Source of the DNA: Scatosoma sp045533485
GTDB taxonomy: Bacteria; Bacillota; Clostridia; Christensenellales; Borkfalkiaceae
Direction of reading: 5' to 3'
NCBI GenBank assembly: GCA_045533485.1
Contig: JAZSHX010000019.1
Coordinates: 10,952-74,951, forward strand
Length of the DNA stretch: 64,000 bases
The notes under the pieces were generated by a model that searched no databases, was not told where the DNA came from, and was given only the letters and a program-made list of their open reading frames with translations. The position numbers were made by a program, and so were the translations under genes. Shown here in pieces: positions 34,213-43,900 of this stretch (its first letter is position 1; every line of letters starts with the position of its first letter).

Positions 34213-37209
34213 TTACAATGTTACTGTTCCGTCGTTGCAAACCACCTGCGTCGCAGGTACGCCTCGATTCCATCCATAACCTTTCTCAATCGCGTCCCAT
34301 TCTTCTTTCGTACCATTAAACGTCAGGCTTGTTAGGATACAATCTTCAAACGCCCACCTACCAATGGTTTCTACACTGTCAGGAATGGTTACACGCGTTA
34401 AACTGTCACACGTATTGAACGCACCATCGCCAATCGTCGTTACACTGTCGCCAATAGTCACACTTGTTAAATTGCTACAAAACGCAAATGCGTAATAGCC
34501 AATCGAAGTTACACTGTCGGGGATAACGATGGCTTTTATCTTGTTATTTTCATAAAACGCCTGTTGATAAATACTTTTCACGGGCAGCCCGTTATAGGTA
34601 TCCACAATGACAACATCCGTTGCCGTACCCGTATATCCAGTTACCATCGCATACGTGCCATCATCGGAAACTTGATATTGCAAACCATCCGTGCCTTGCA
34701 ACAACGTCTTGGTGAAAATAATTTGCAAATCAGCAGATACGCCTTGATTCCAATTTTCACCTTTCACAATCGCATCCCATTCTTCTTTTGTACCATCAAA
34801 CGTAATGCTTGTTAAGTTTTTGCAATCCGCGAATGCATATTCGCCAATAGAAATTATACTATTAGGAATTTCAAAGCTTGTTATATTAGTACAACCCTTA
34901 AATGCACCACCAGCAATAACCTTTGTTTCTTCATGGATAACATACGAATACAAATTTTTATTTTTCGCATACAATACAGCATGATGTTCATTGCCTTCGT
35001 TGCCTAAATATGCAACATTGAGATAAATAGCAGGATAAAAACTATACAAGTATTCGGTAAGTATTGCATTATATGCAATATTTATTACACTATCGGGGAT
35101 AATGATATTTTCCAAGCTAGAGCCATAATAGAAGGCATTTTCGGCAAGTGTCGTCACGCCATCAGGAACAATAAAGATATCTTCATAATAACTGGAAGCT
35201 AAAATAAGCGTTTTCCCGTCTTTTGTATATACACTACCATCTATTGACTTGTATTTCGCATTATTCTCCGATATCGTTATATACAAAGACCAACACCAAC
35301 CAAATTGCTCTCTTCCAATCCATTCTACACTATCACCGATAAAAACCGTACCCAATGATTCACAATGAGAAAATGCCCCAACGCCAATTGTTTTTACGCC
35401 GTTCCCGATTATTACATCAGATAAAACCATATTCTCAATAAACGCATAAGCACCAATTGAAATTACACTGTCAGGAATCACTAATTGCCCATGGTTACAA
35501 CCAGCGAACGCATAATCACCTATTATCTTGACCCCATTCGGTATGTTTACCGTAGAAATCCACCCAGTAGAAAAAGCATGATTATTAATAACTTGAATAC
35601 TATCAGGAAGCATCACGCTCAACCATTCATGACCGCGATAAAATCCCCCGCCATTCCCAATGTGTGTTACCGGCACCCCATTATAAGTGCTAGCAACTCT
35701 GATCCGTGTTGCTGAACCTGTATAGCTTGTTGCAATTGCATAAGTACCATCCGAAGAAATACAATATTCTATCCCTTCCGACGCCTTAATCAACATTTTG
35801 CAAACTGTACACACACCTTCTGCATCCAACGAGTGTTCTCCATAACCTTTTACCTTCGAACAATCTTTACATTCATACCAGTGATAAAAATCATCCAACG
35901 TATACGTTGTAAACCATGCGTGCGTATCAACAATCGCCGTGTAATTATTTTTTATTTGTTCGCCACATTTACCACACGTTTTCACATCATAACCTTGCGT
36001 GGTACAAGTCGGCGCAACCGTTGTCACCTCGCCCCACTTATGTCCTGCCATAACGTAATTACTCTTTTCTTCCGTTCCGCACACACCGCAGGTTTTGGTG
36101 TCATAACCGTCCGTGGTACAGGTAGCCGCAACCGTTGTTGTTGCTCCCCACGTATGTCTTGCATTTACAAAATTCGTCTTTTCTACGTAATCGCAACGCG
36201 TACAAGGCGTTTGCGTGTAGCCGTCCGTTGTGCAAGTGGGCGCAACCGTCGTCGGCGTTCCCCACTTATGCCCTGCGGAAACGTAGTTTTCTTGCACTGC
36301 CGTTCCGCACGTTGTACACGTCTTGCTGTCATATCCTTGTTCCGTGCAAGTAGGCGCAACCGTCGTCACTGCGCCCCAAGCATGGTTATTCGAAATCGCC
36401 GTGTAGTTGTTCTTCACTTCTTCTCCGCAGGTTGTACACACCTTCACGTCATAACCCTGCACCTTACAGGTAGCCGCAACCGTTGTTGTTGCTCCCCATT
36501 TGTGTCCTGCTGGTACAACGTTTTCTTTTTTTACTTCACTGCAAGCCGTACAAGGCGTTTGCGTGTAACCGTCCGTCGTACAAGTGGGCGCAACCGTCGT
36601 CGGCGTTCCCCACTTATGCCCTGCGGAAACGTAGTTTTCTTGCACTGTCGTTCCGCACGTTGTACACGTCTTGCTGTCATATCCTTGTTCCGTGCAAGTA
36701 GGCGCAACCGTCACTACCGCGCCCCAAGCATGGTCGTTGCTGGTTGCCGTGTAGTTGCTTTTCACTTCTTCTCCGCATACACGACACGCCTTTTTATCAT
36801 AACCTTGGTCTTTACAGGTAGGCGCAACCGTCACTACCGCACCCCACGCATGCGTTGCGTCCACGTGATTTTCTTGCACTGTCGTTCCGCAGACGTCGCA
36901 GGTTTTTTCATCATACCCCTGCTCCGTGCAAGTAGGCGCAACTTTCGTCACTTCGCCCCACGTATGTCTTGCCGGTACGAAATTTTCCTTTGCTTCTTCG
37001 CCACAGCTTGTACAAACTCTTGCATCGTAGCCATCTTTTGTACAGGTAGGCGCTACCGTGGTAGGGTTACCGTAGGTATGTACGTGCGGCGCATTCTCAA
37101 TTTCGTAATTGCTATACGAATAATACGCTGAGCACGACGCCAAACCGCTAATCGTCAACGCCGAAAACAGCGCTACCAAGCATAACTTTAACCATTTTTT
37201 GCCTTTCAT
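34213..37209 (-). CDS. BspA-type leucine-rich-repeat surface lipoprotein with ten CxxC repeats
   Basis: A 998-residue lipoprotein. Signal peptide with lipobox GLASC (acylated Cys 26). Residues about 45-430 hold ten tandem ~38-aa repeats of the form HxWGxxTTVAPTCTxxGYDxK followed by TCxxCG. Residues about 470-990 are LRR_5/BspA repeats (IPDSVTSIGYYAFAFCSNLT type), partly degenerate in the middle, ending QVVCNDGTVTL. BspA proteins mediate adhesion or ligand binding at the surface. The ATG at 37209 has TTTGGAGAT upstream; a start at 37245 falls inside the leader. Preceded by a structured leader shared with the lipoprotein at 40961. Confidence 0.9.
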   Translation of the reverse strand: MKGKKWLKLCLVALFSALTISGLASCSAYYSYSNYEIENAPHVHTYGNPTTVAPTCTKDGYDARVCTSCGEEAKENFVPARHTWGEVTKVAPTCTEQGYDEKTCDVCGTTVQENHVDATHAWGAVVTVAPTCKDQGYDKKACRVCGEEVKSNYTATSNDHAWGAVVTVAPTCTEQGYDSKTCTTCGTTVQENYVSAGHKWGTPTTVAPTCTTDGYTQTPCTACSEVKKENVVPAGHKWGATTTVAATCKVQGYDVKVCTTCGEEVKNNYTAISNNHAWGAVTTVAPTCTEQGYDSKTCTTCGTAVQENYVSAGHKWGTPTTVAPTCTTDGYTQTPCTRCDYVEKTNFVNARHTWGATTTVAATCTTDGYDTKTCGVCGTEEKSNYVMAGHKWGEVTTVAPTCTTQGYDVKTCGKCGEQIKNNYTAIVDTHAWFTTYTLDDFYHWYECKDCSKVKGYGEHSLDAEGVCTVCKMLIKASEGIEYCISSDGTYAIATSYTGSATRIRVASTYNGVPVTHIGNGGGFYRGHEWLSVMLPDSIQVINNHAFSTGWISTVNIPNGVKIIGDYAFAGCNHGQLVIPDSVISIGAYAFIENMVLSDVIIGNGVKTIGVGAFSHCESLGTVFIGDSVEWIGREQFGWCWSLYITISENNAKYKSIDGSVYTKDGKTLILASSYYEDIFIVPDGVTTLAENAFYYGSSLENIIIPDSVINIAYNAILTEYLYSFYPAIYLNVAYLGNEGNEHHAVLYAKNKNLYSYVIHEETKVIAGGAFKGCTNITSFEIPNSIISIGEYAFADCKNLTSITFDGTKEEWDAIVKGENWNQGVSADLQIIFTKTLLQGTDGLQYQVSDDGTYAMVTGYTGTATDVVIVDTYNGLPVKSIYQQAFYENNKIKAIVIPDSVTSIGYYAFAFCSNLTSVTIGDSVTTIGDGAFNTCDSLTRVTIPDSVETIGRWAFEDCILTSLTFNGTKEEWDAIEKGYGWNRGVPATQVVCNDGTVTL

Positions 37210-37394
37210 AAACCAATCTCCAAATAAAAAAGTGCCGTTTACCAAACGATAAACGACACTGCATAAGTGCCTTTATCGCTTAGTTGCGACACTAACTCAA
37301 AAATAACCCATAGTGAAAGGTTTTATAGAAACGCGAAAAAGGTACACTTTGCCTAAAAGTATACTTCCACTATGCGTTATTAAGTTAGGTCGCA
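37210..37394 (-). promoter_or_regulatory. Riboswitch-like attenuator leader 1
   Basis: The transcript should start at about 37394, exactly at the base of a long stem. P1: TGCGAC (37285-37290)/GTCGCA (37389-37394) extended by CTAACT/AGTTAG. P2: 37302-37315/37368-37381, 13 of 14 paired. Inner hairpin 37332-37340/37346-37354. The 3' part ends in a terminator: AGTGCCGTTTA (37231-37241) with TAAACGACACT (37250-37260) then TTTTTTATTT, 7 nt before the SD. The segment at 37275-37284 can pair instead with the terminator 5' arm and loop. Leader 2 at 44204 has the same plan. Confidence 0.75.
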
Positions 37395-37399
37395 TTTTC

Positions 37400-37428
37400 A
37401 TTTTACCACTTTTTTCTTATTTTTGCAA
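37400..37428 (-). promoter_or_regulatory. Promoter of the first LRR lipoprotein
   Basis: TTGCAA (37428-37423), a 17-bp spacer and TAAAAT (37405-37400) on the minus strand, 6 nt upstream of the first stem. Confidence 0.8.
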
Positions 37429-37484
37429 GCGTTTTGCATATAAAAACAGTCGCGTCAATACGACGCGACTGCCGCTATTTGCGT

Positions 37485-39746
37485 TTAGCGTATTCGTCTT
37501 TCTTCTTTACAGGTGCAGTAAATAATTTGATATTTTTTTGCCAGCCGTTGCGCCATCCGCTTGGCAAGCGCGGTCGTCGTGTCGTCCAAATGCACGAACG
37601 GATCGTCGAAAAGCAGTACGGGCGGTTCGCCTGCGTACACCGCTTCGATAAGCGCCAAGCGCATACAAAAACCTATCAATTCTTGCGTGCCTTGGCTGTA
37701 ATACGCAAGGTCGCGCAACACGCCGTTTTGCTCCAACAGCGGCGTGCCGTCCGCCGTAAATTTCAAAGCGGCGGTAAAATCCGTTTTCAATTCCGCAAGC
37801 AATTTCGCGCTAATGCTTTCCACGGGCTGTAAGTACCGCGCAGCCATATTTTCACGGGCGCGCTCCAAAAGTGTTTTCGCTGTTTGCAAAGCGCTGAAAC
37901 GGCGTTCCAAACGCGCTTTTTCCGCAAGCAGCTGCGCTTCTTCCGCTTTATAATCGGCAAGCGAATACGCCTTTTGTTCCAGCGCCGCCACGCTGGCTTT
38001 CACGTTCGCAATCTCCATAAACGCCGCGCGCTCGTCCGTTTCCAACGCCGCAATCCGTTTTTTTAACTCTTCCACGTCCGCCATAGCGTACATATCGGCG
38101 GACATAGAGTCCGCAGACGCACTCTCCTTGGGCAAGCTTTCGCACGCCGAAACGGCAAGCTCCCGTTCTTGATATTCTTCTTGGTACGCTTCGCACTTTT
38201 CTTTGAGCGACGAAAGCGCCGCGCGGTAATCGTACGTTTCCGCAAACGCGAAATTGCTCAAAAAGCTCTCAATCGCCCCTTTCAGTTCTTCCGCGCGCCG
38301 TTGCCGATTACTCTTTTCTTCTATCAGCTGTTGAATATGCTCGTTTTCCAAAGCACTGTTTTGCAACTCAATTTGCAACCTGTCAAACTCACGCTGTACT
38401 TCCCGATAACGGCGGTTTAATTTTTTATCCTTGAACTTTTTACGGCGAAACGGGAATTTCCAAAACTTCGTGGAAAATACCGTTTCCAAAAATATCCACG
38501 CAATAAAACCGCCGCCCAAGCCCACTAACGGCCAACCGACCACGGGCAAGCTTTCGATTTGCGTTGCGCCGATCAGCGTGGCGATGAGTGCCAAAAGCAG
38601 TTTGAGCGTACCCATCTTTTGCTTTTGCTCGCTGGCGTTTGCTTCGCGTTGCACGTCGCGGAACGCTTTGCGCGCTTGCTGGTGCTGTTCGTCCAGCATT
38701 TGCTCAAACGATTGCAATTCCTTTTGACAGGTATGGTAGGCGTCCAACAGCCCCTTGTATTCTTCCTGCTTCCGTCCTTGTTCGTACGATTGCGACTGTT
38801 GCGTTTCAAACCACGCAAGCAAATCGTAATACTCTCTCACGGCGTTTTCTATCCCTTCCACGTTGACCGTCAAGGGATTATTTTGCCCGAAAAACGCCTG
38901 TAATTTCGCAAGCTTTTCATCCGCGCGCGCTATGCGGCGTTGTAAATCCTGCCGTTCCATACGCGCGGCAATCCGCGTACTGTTTTGCATTTGCTCATCG
39001 CGCAAAGCGGAGAACTTTTGCAAATCCGCCTGCGTTTTGGCAAGCGACGCGTTGAGCTCCTGCAACCGTTTCTGCGCGCCGTATAAATCGATAGCCGCCT
39101 GTTGACAATCGCGTTTTTGCGCTTCCAACTGATACAGACGCGCGTCGATTTGGTCCAAAAGTCCGTTCTTAGGCGCACGTTTTCCGCGCAGTTTGCTTTC
39201 CGCCTGTTCCAAGCGTTGCAACGCCGTTTGCGCACCGCTTTGTTTGTCGTTTTCCACCGACAAAAGCGCAATCAACCGCGCTTTCGTGTCTTCGGGCAAG
39301 CCCTGCGCCGTCATTTCCCCGTGCGCGATATACGCCGTCCTATGATAGCTTTCTTTATTGATGCCCAAAATCAATTCGCCCAAATTTTCCACGTTTTCGC
39401 CAAACGCATAGGCAGGCAAATTGTTCTTATCGTACAACTTCACGGTATCCATCGACGGCGTTTTTCCAAATGTGCGCTCTATACGATACGTTTCGTTTCG
39501 ATAGGAAAAAGTCAAGCTTCCGCCGTACGTTCCCCCTTGGAACGGTTGATATTTTTGGCGAATATCGTCCGCGACCTGCTTTCCGCGCGACGCATCCATA
39601 CCAAAGAGCATACTTTCAATAAACGTGATAAGCGTCGTTTTGCCCCAGCCGTTGTCTTGCTTGATTTCCACAACGTCCTTGGATAAATCAAACGCTTGAT
39701 TGATAAACTTACCAAACGCCGTAATATGGCAGGAAATCAGCTTCAT
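37485..39746 (-). CDS. yhaN: YhaN-like AAA/SbcC-type ATPase with central membrane hairpin
   Basis: A 753-residue SMC/SbcC-like ATPase. Walker A reads QDNGWGKTTL near residue 30, long coiled coils (about 190-380 and 440-640) flank two hydrophobic segments near 385-430 (LLLALIATLIGATQ, VVGWPLVGLGGGFIAWIFL), and the C-terminus has the signature GTQELIGFCMRLALIEA and Walker B VLLFDDPFVHLDD. This matches B. subtilis YhaN, which acts with the YhaO nuclease. It overlaps yhaO by 4 bp (ATGA). A role in DNA end processing is inferred from the SbcCD parallel. Confidence 0.85.
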   Translation of the reverse strand: MKLISCHITAFGKFINQAFDLSKDVVEIKQDNGWGKTTLITFIESMLFGMDASRGKQVADDIRQKYQPFQGGTYGGSLTFSYRNETYRIERTFGKTPSMDTVKLYDKNNLPAYAFGENVENLGELILGINKESYHRTAYIAHGEMTAQGLPEDTKARLIALLSVENDKQSGAQTALQRLEQAESKLRGKRAPKNGLLDQIDARLYQLEAQKRDCQQAAIDLYGAQKRLQELNASLAKTQADLQKFSALRDEQMQNSTRIAARMERQDLQRRIARADEKLAKLQAFFGQNNPLTVNVEGIENAVREYYDLLAWFETQQSQSYEQGRKQEEYKGLLDAYHTCQKELQSFEQMLDEQHQQARKAFRDVQREANASEQKQKMGTLKLLLALIATLIGATQIESLPVVGWPLVGLGGGFIAWIFLETVFSTKFWKFPFRRKKFKDKKLNRRYREVQREFDRLQIELQNSALENEHIQQLIEEKSNRQRRAEELKGAIESFLSNFAFAETYDYRAALSSLKEKCEAYQEEYQERELAVSACESLPKESASADSMSADMYAMADVEELKKRIAALETDERAAFMEIANVKASVAALEQKAYSLADYKAEEAQLLAEKARLERRFSALQTAKTLLERARENMAARYLQPVESISAKLLAELKTDFTAALKFTADGTPLLEQNGVLRDLAYYSQGTQELIGFCMRLALIEAVYAGEPPVLLFDDPFVHLDDTTTALAKRMAQRLAKKYQIIYCTCKEERRIR

Positions 39747-40828
39747 AACGCAATCTCCTCCCCTGCAAGCGCCTGCAACCCGATTTCCAGCACTTCCGCG
39801 CGGAAATCTTCGTTCATCTCATACCTGCCCACTTCTCTTATAAATTCTCCGCGCTCCGTCACGTCGTTTGCGTACGCCTGCGCGTCGATAAGAAGCCGCG
39901 ATTCGTCCAGCACCTTCGCGTCGAAAAATATCTCTTTCAGCTTTTGCGTGAGCATAGCCGTATCCTTGCGCAAGCCCTGAAGGTATCTTCCGCAAAGCAC
40001 GATTTTCACCAGCATATTTTTATCGATACCGCGCACTGCGCCAAGTACCGCTTTTTCCACGTCGAAATACGTTTTACAAGCGGAAATATCCACGCGTACG
40101 GGCAAAATTTTGCGCGTAGCAAAGGAAAGGAACTTTTCCCCCACAAGCTTGCCGTTTTCCACTTCCAAAAGGAAAAATCCGCGATCGCCTTCTTCATCGT
40201 AACCGCGCCCTTCGGGGCAACCGCAATAGCGGTATTTTCCGCGCCCGTCCAAACGCTCCGCCTGCAAGGTGGGCTTATGTATATGTCCCAGCGCCAAATA
40301 ATCAATATGCTTGTTTTGCAAGTACGCAAGCGGAATTTCGTCGTCCGTTTGCGCGTATTCCTTCACGACAGCGCCGTGTAAGAGCATAATGTTAAACGCG
40401 CGCGCGTCTAATTGCAAGGGCGAAGAAAACGCAGAAGAAAAATTGCTCGCGTCCGCGCCCGTCAGCACTACGTTTTCCCCTAAAGCGTATTGACAAAATG
40501 TGTTTTGATGGGAAAACAAATGCAAATTTTGCGGTAAGTGCGCAGGCAACGCCACCTTTTTATCGTGATTGCCCGACACGTAGAAAAATTGCACGGGGCT
40601 TGCGCTTTCGATAAGCGAAAACACTTCGCCTTTCACCTGTGCCGATACGTCGTTTTCGTCGAATAAATCGCCGGCAATCAGCACTGCGCCAACGCCGTTG
40701 GTTTTACAATACGCGCAAAGCTTGGCAAACCCGTCTAAAATTTCCGCTTTGCGAAGCAGCGCTTTATCCCTTGGCAACCCGACGAACGCCGAACCGATAT
40801 GTATATCCCCCGTATGTACGATGCGCAC
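39743..40828 (-). CDS. yhaO: YhaO-like DNA repair metallophosphoesterase (SbcD/Mre11-like)
   Basis: A 361-residue calcineurin-type nuclease. Metal motifs: HTGDIHIGS, AGDLFDENDV, YVSGNHDK, MLLHGAVV and LGHIHKPT. The C-terminal part lacks the SbcD capping motif and resembles YhaO. The start is GTG at 40828, with AAAGGGGGT 7 nt upstream, giving MRIVHTGDIHIG. It forms a nuclease-ATPase pair with yhaN, whose start overlaps its stop. Confidence 0.88.
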   Translation of the reverse strand: MRIVHTGDIHIGSAFVGLPRDKALLRKAEILDGFAKLCAYCKTNGVGAVLIAGDLFDENDVSAQVKGEVFSLIESASPVQFFYVSGNHDKKVALPAHLPQNLHLFSHQNTFCQYALGENVVLTGADASNFSSAFSSPLQLDARAFNIMLLHGAVVKEYAQTDDEIPLAYLQNKHIDYLALGHIHKPTLQAERLDGRGKYRYCGCPEGRGYDEEGDRGFFLLEVENGKLVGEKFLSFATRKILPVRVDISACKTYFDVEKAVLGAVRGIDKNMLVKIVLCGRYLQGLRKDTAMLTQKLKEIFFDAKVLDESRLLIDAQAYANDVTERGEFIREVGRYEMNEDFRAEVLEIGLQALAGEEIAL

Positions 40829-40860
40829 GGCTTTACCCCCTTTTTGTATGCTATCGTTTC

Positions 40861-40889
40861 TATTATAGCACGAATTTTCACGAAAGTAA
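40861..40889 (-). promoter_or_regulatory. yhaO-yhaN promoter
   Basis: TTTACT (40889-40884), a 17-bp spacer and TATAAT (40866-40861) on the minus strand. Confidence 0.75.
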
Positions 40890-40894
40890 ATAAA

Positions 40895-40931
40895 AAACAG
40901 GAAATTTCCCCAAAAGGAGTTTTTTCCTGTT
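40895..40931 (-). terminator. Terminator of the second LRR lipoprotein gene
   Basis: AACAGGAAA and TTTCCTGTT pair over a 19-nt loop; T-runs flank both sides, so it may work in both directions. Confidence 0.75.
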
Positions 40932-40960
40932 TTTTTTGTTGTGTTATTTAAACTGTGTGG

Positions 40961-43900
40961 TTATAACGCCACCGTGCCGTCGGTGCAAACGACTTGTTTG
41001 ACGGAAAGTCCATACGACCAGTTAACACTCTTACCAACAGCGTTCCATTCTTCGATAGTCCCGTTGAATTTCAAGCTGGTGACAGCGGAACAGCCTTCAA
41101 AGGCATACCCTGCAATCACTTTCGTGTTTTTATGGATGGTATACGTTGTTAACTTCGTGTCGGAAACGTCCATCAACGCCGCAAAGGCATTGTTATCGTT
41201 GCCCAAATACTTGCAATTACCGTACGCAGTATACTGCAACGAATACGTATTACTAAATGCATAACTGCCAATCGAAACAACGCTGTCAGGGATAACCACA
41301 CTGGTTAAGCCACCACAATAATTGAAAGCCATTTCGCCGATAGACGTAACACCGTCGGGTATCACCACTTCCCTTAAAGCGTAGCAGTTAGCGAAAGCAT
41401 ACGCGCCGATAGAGGTGACACTGTTAGGAATAACCACGCTGGTCAATTGATTACATTGGAAAAATGCATACGGTTTAATTTCCGTCACGCCTTCGGGAAT
41501 CACCAAATCCGTAACAAGCTGATTGTTGATATATAATCTCGTCACTCCACCATCGCCAAAGAAACTTGCGTTATGCTCTTTTACCGTAATATTACACCAA
41601 CCTGCAACGTCCCCTTTATAATATACGTTTTGGACATAACACCTATAAAGAGCATAATCACCAACGGAAACAAGACTTGCGGGAACGGTAAGATTCGTTA
41701 TGCCTACACTGTTGCCGTTATCAGAGGAGAACGCATACATTGCGATATTTTCCACGCCGTCGGGAATAACAAAGTCCGTTCTGTGACCGTAACCGATGGC
41801 ATAGCGCACAAGCGTTTTTCCGTCCTTTGTATACAGGTTTCCGTCAATCGATTGATATGCCGTGTTGCTTTCGGATACAGCTATATTTTTCAAGCCGTAG
41901 CATGCATAGAAAGCCAGTTCCCCAATCGTTTCTACGCCAGCGCCAATCTGTATGCTTGTTACGGCTGTACACCCGTAAAACGTCCTTGCTCCCAACGTTG
42001 TAACGCTGTCGGGAATGACAATCTCCGCCAATGCGGAACAATTATAGAATGCATCCTCGCCAATGGAAATAACGCCTTCGGGAATACTTATATTCGTTAA
42101 ATTTTTGCAACCTGAAAAAGCGCCGCCTGCTATTACCTTGGTCTTTTCATGCAACGTGTACGAGGATAAATCCGTGCTGGTAACCCCCATCAAGAAATAG
42201 AAATCGTTGCCGTCCACACCCAAATATTTACAATTTGCATATTCGGTATAAGAAATTCTACAGTTATAAAATACGCGACTGCCAAGAGAAACAATACTCT
42301 CAGGAAGCTCTACGTTGGATAAAGCGCAATATGCAAACGCATCATAACCGATAGAAGTAACACTGTCGGGAATAACAACACTACTTAAAGTTTCACAACG
42401 ATAGAAAGCAGAATTGCCAATGGTCGTAACACCGTAAGGAATTACCATTTCCTTTATACCTGTACAAGAATAAAATGCACAAGCTCCAATCGTTTCAACG
42501 CCGCTGCCCAGCGTTACGTTTTTCATTAAGCGACAATCACGGAATGCCTCAACGCCAATTGTTTTCACGCTGGCGGGAAGTACCAGCTCCGTCAAATCAC
42601 AAGACCAGAATGCATGATAGTCAATCGTTTTTACGCTATTGCCCCACGTTATGCTGGTTAAGCCGCTATCCGAAAACGCATAACCGCCAATCGTTTCAAC
42701 GCCGTTGCCAAGCGCTACACTTTTTAAAGCGCTACAGGAAGTGAAAGCATATTGGGCAATCGTCTTTACGCTGTCGGGAATAACAACGGCTGTAATTTTT
42801 CTGTTTGAAGAAAATGCGTTTTTGGAAATACCCGTCACCGGTACGCCGTTGTATGTATCGGCAATTTTCACTTTCGTTGCCGTACCTTCATAACCCGTCA
42901 CTTCCGCATACGTACCGTCCGCGGAAAGCGTATATACAACACCTACCGTTTCCGTAATAGGTTGACCGCAAAGCGTACAAATATCGTTTTCGCCGTATAC
43001 GTGCTCTTCCTTTTCTTGGGTTGCGTCACACTTTTGGCATGCATACCAGTGATACGTGCCGTCCGCCGTATACGTATTTGCCCAAGTATGCTGCGCGTCT
43101 ACGAAGTTATTTGTCGTTTCCGCTTCGCAAACGGTACATTTAACCACGTCGTAGCCCCGTTCGGTGCAAGTGGGCGCTACCGTGGAAACGGTTTCCCATG
43201 CGTGGTTGTCCGTTACTTCCGTATAATTGCTCTTTTGCGTCGCTTCGCAATTTATGCACGTTTGCAAATCATAGCCCTGCTCTGCGCAAGTAGGCTCTAC
43301 CGTCACCGCTTCGCCCCACGTATGTCCGCCGTGTTTCCACTCAATATCGCTACACGTTGCGCAAATTCTGGACAACAGCGTTTGTTCGCAAAATACGTTT
43401 TCCGTAGCGCCAAAAGCTACCCATTCGCCCCAACTATGTACATGCTCTTCTTCCTTGGGCATTTCCACCGTTTGCCAAGTTCCGTTGGAATAATAGATTA
43501 TTAAGTTTCCATCTTTATCTATTTCAACTTTGGTTATGCTGACGCCCTGCTCGCCTTGGTCGCCCTTGTCACCCTTTTCGCCTTGGATGCCTTGCTCACC
43601 TTGGTCGCCCTTATCACCCTTGTCGCCTTTCTCGCCTTGGATGCCCTGTTCGCCTTGGATGCCTTGTTCGCCCTGGTCGCCCTTGTCACCCTTTTCGCCT
43701 TGGATGCCTTGTTCGCCTTGGTCGCCCTTATCACCCTTTTCGCCTTGGATGCCCTGCTCGCCTTGGTCGCCCTGGTCGCCTTTTTCACCCTTTTCGCCCT
43801 GGATGCCTTGCTCACCTTGGTCGCCTTTATCACCCTTTTCACCTTGGATGCCTTGTTCGCCTTTCAGCCATGCTAAAAAATCCGCTTGCGTGCCGCTATG

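Noticed and set aside
35833..37131. 432-codon repetitive open frame on the plus strand
   Set aside because: Antisense to the CxxC repeats of the LRR lipoprotein; the repetition only mirrors those repeats.
43534..43876. Tandem repeat considered as a CRISPR array
   Set aside because: Units are contiguous, without unique spacers, and encode Gly-X-Y triplets in frame.
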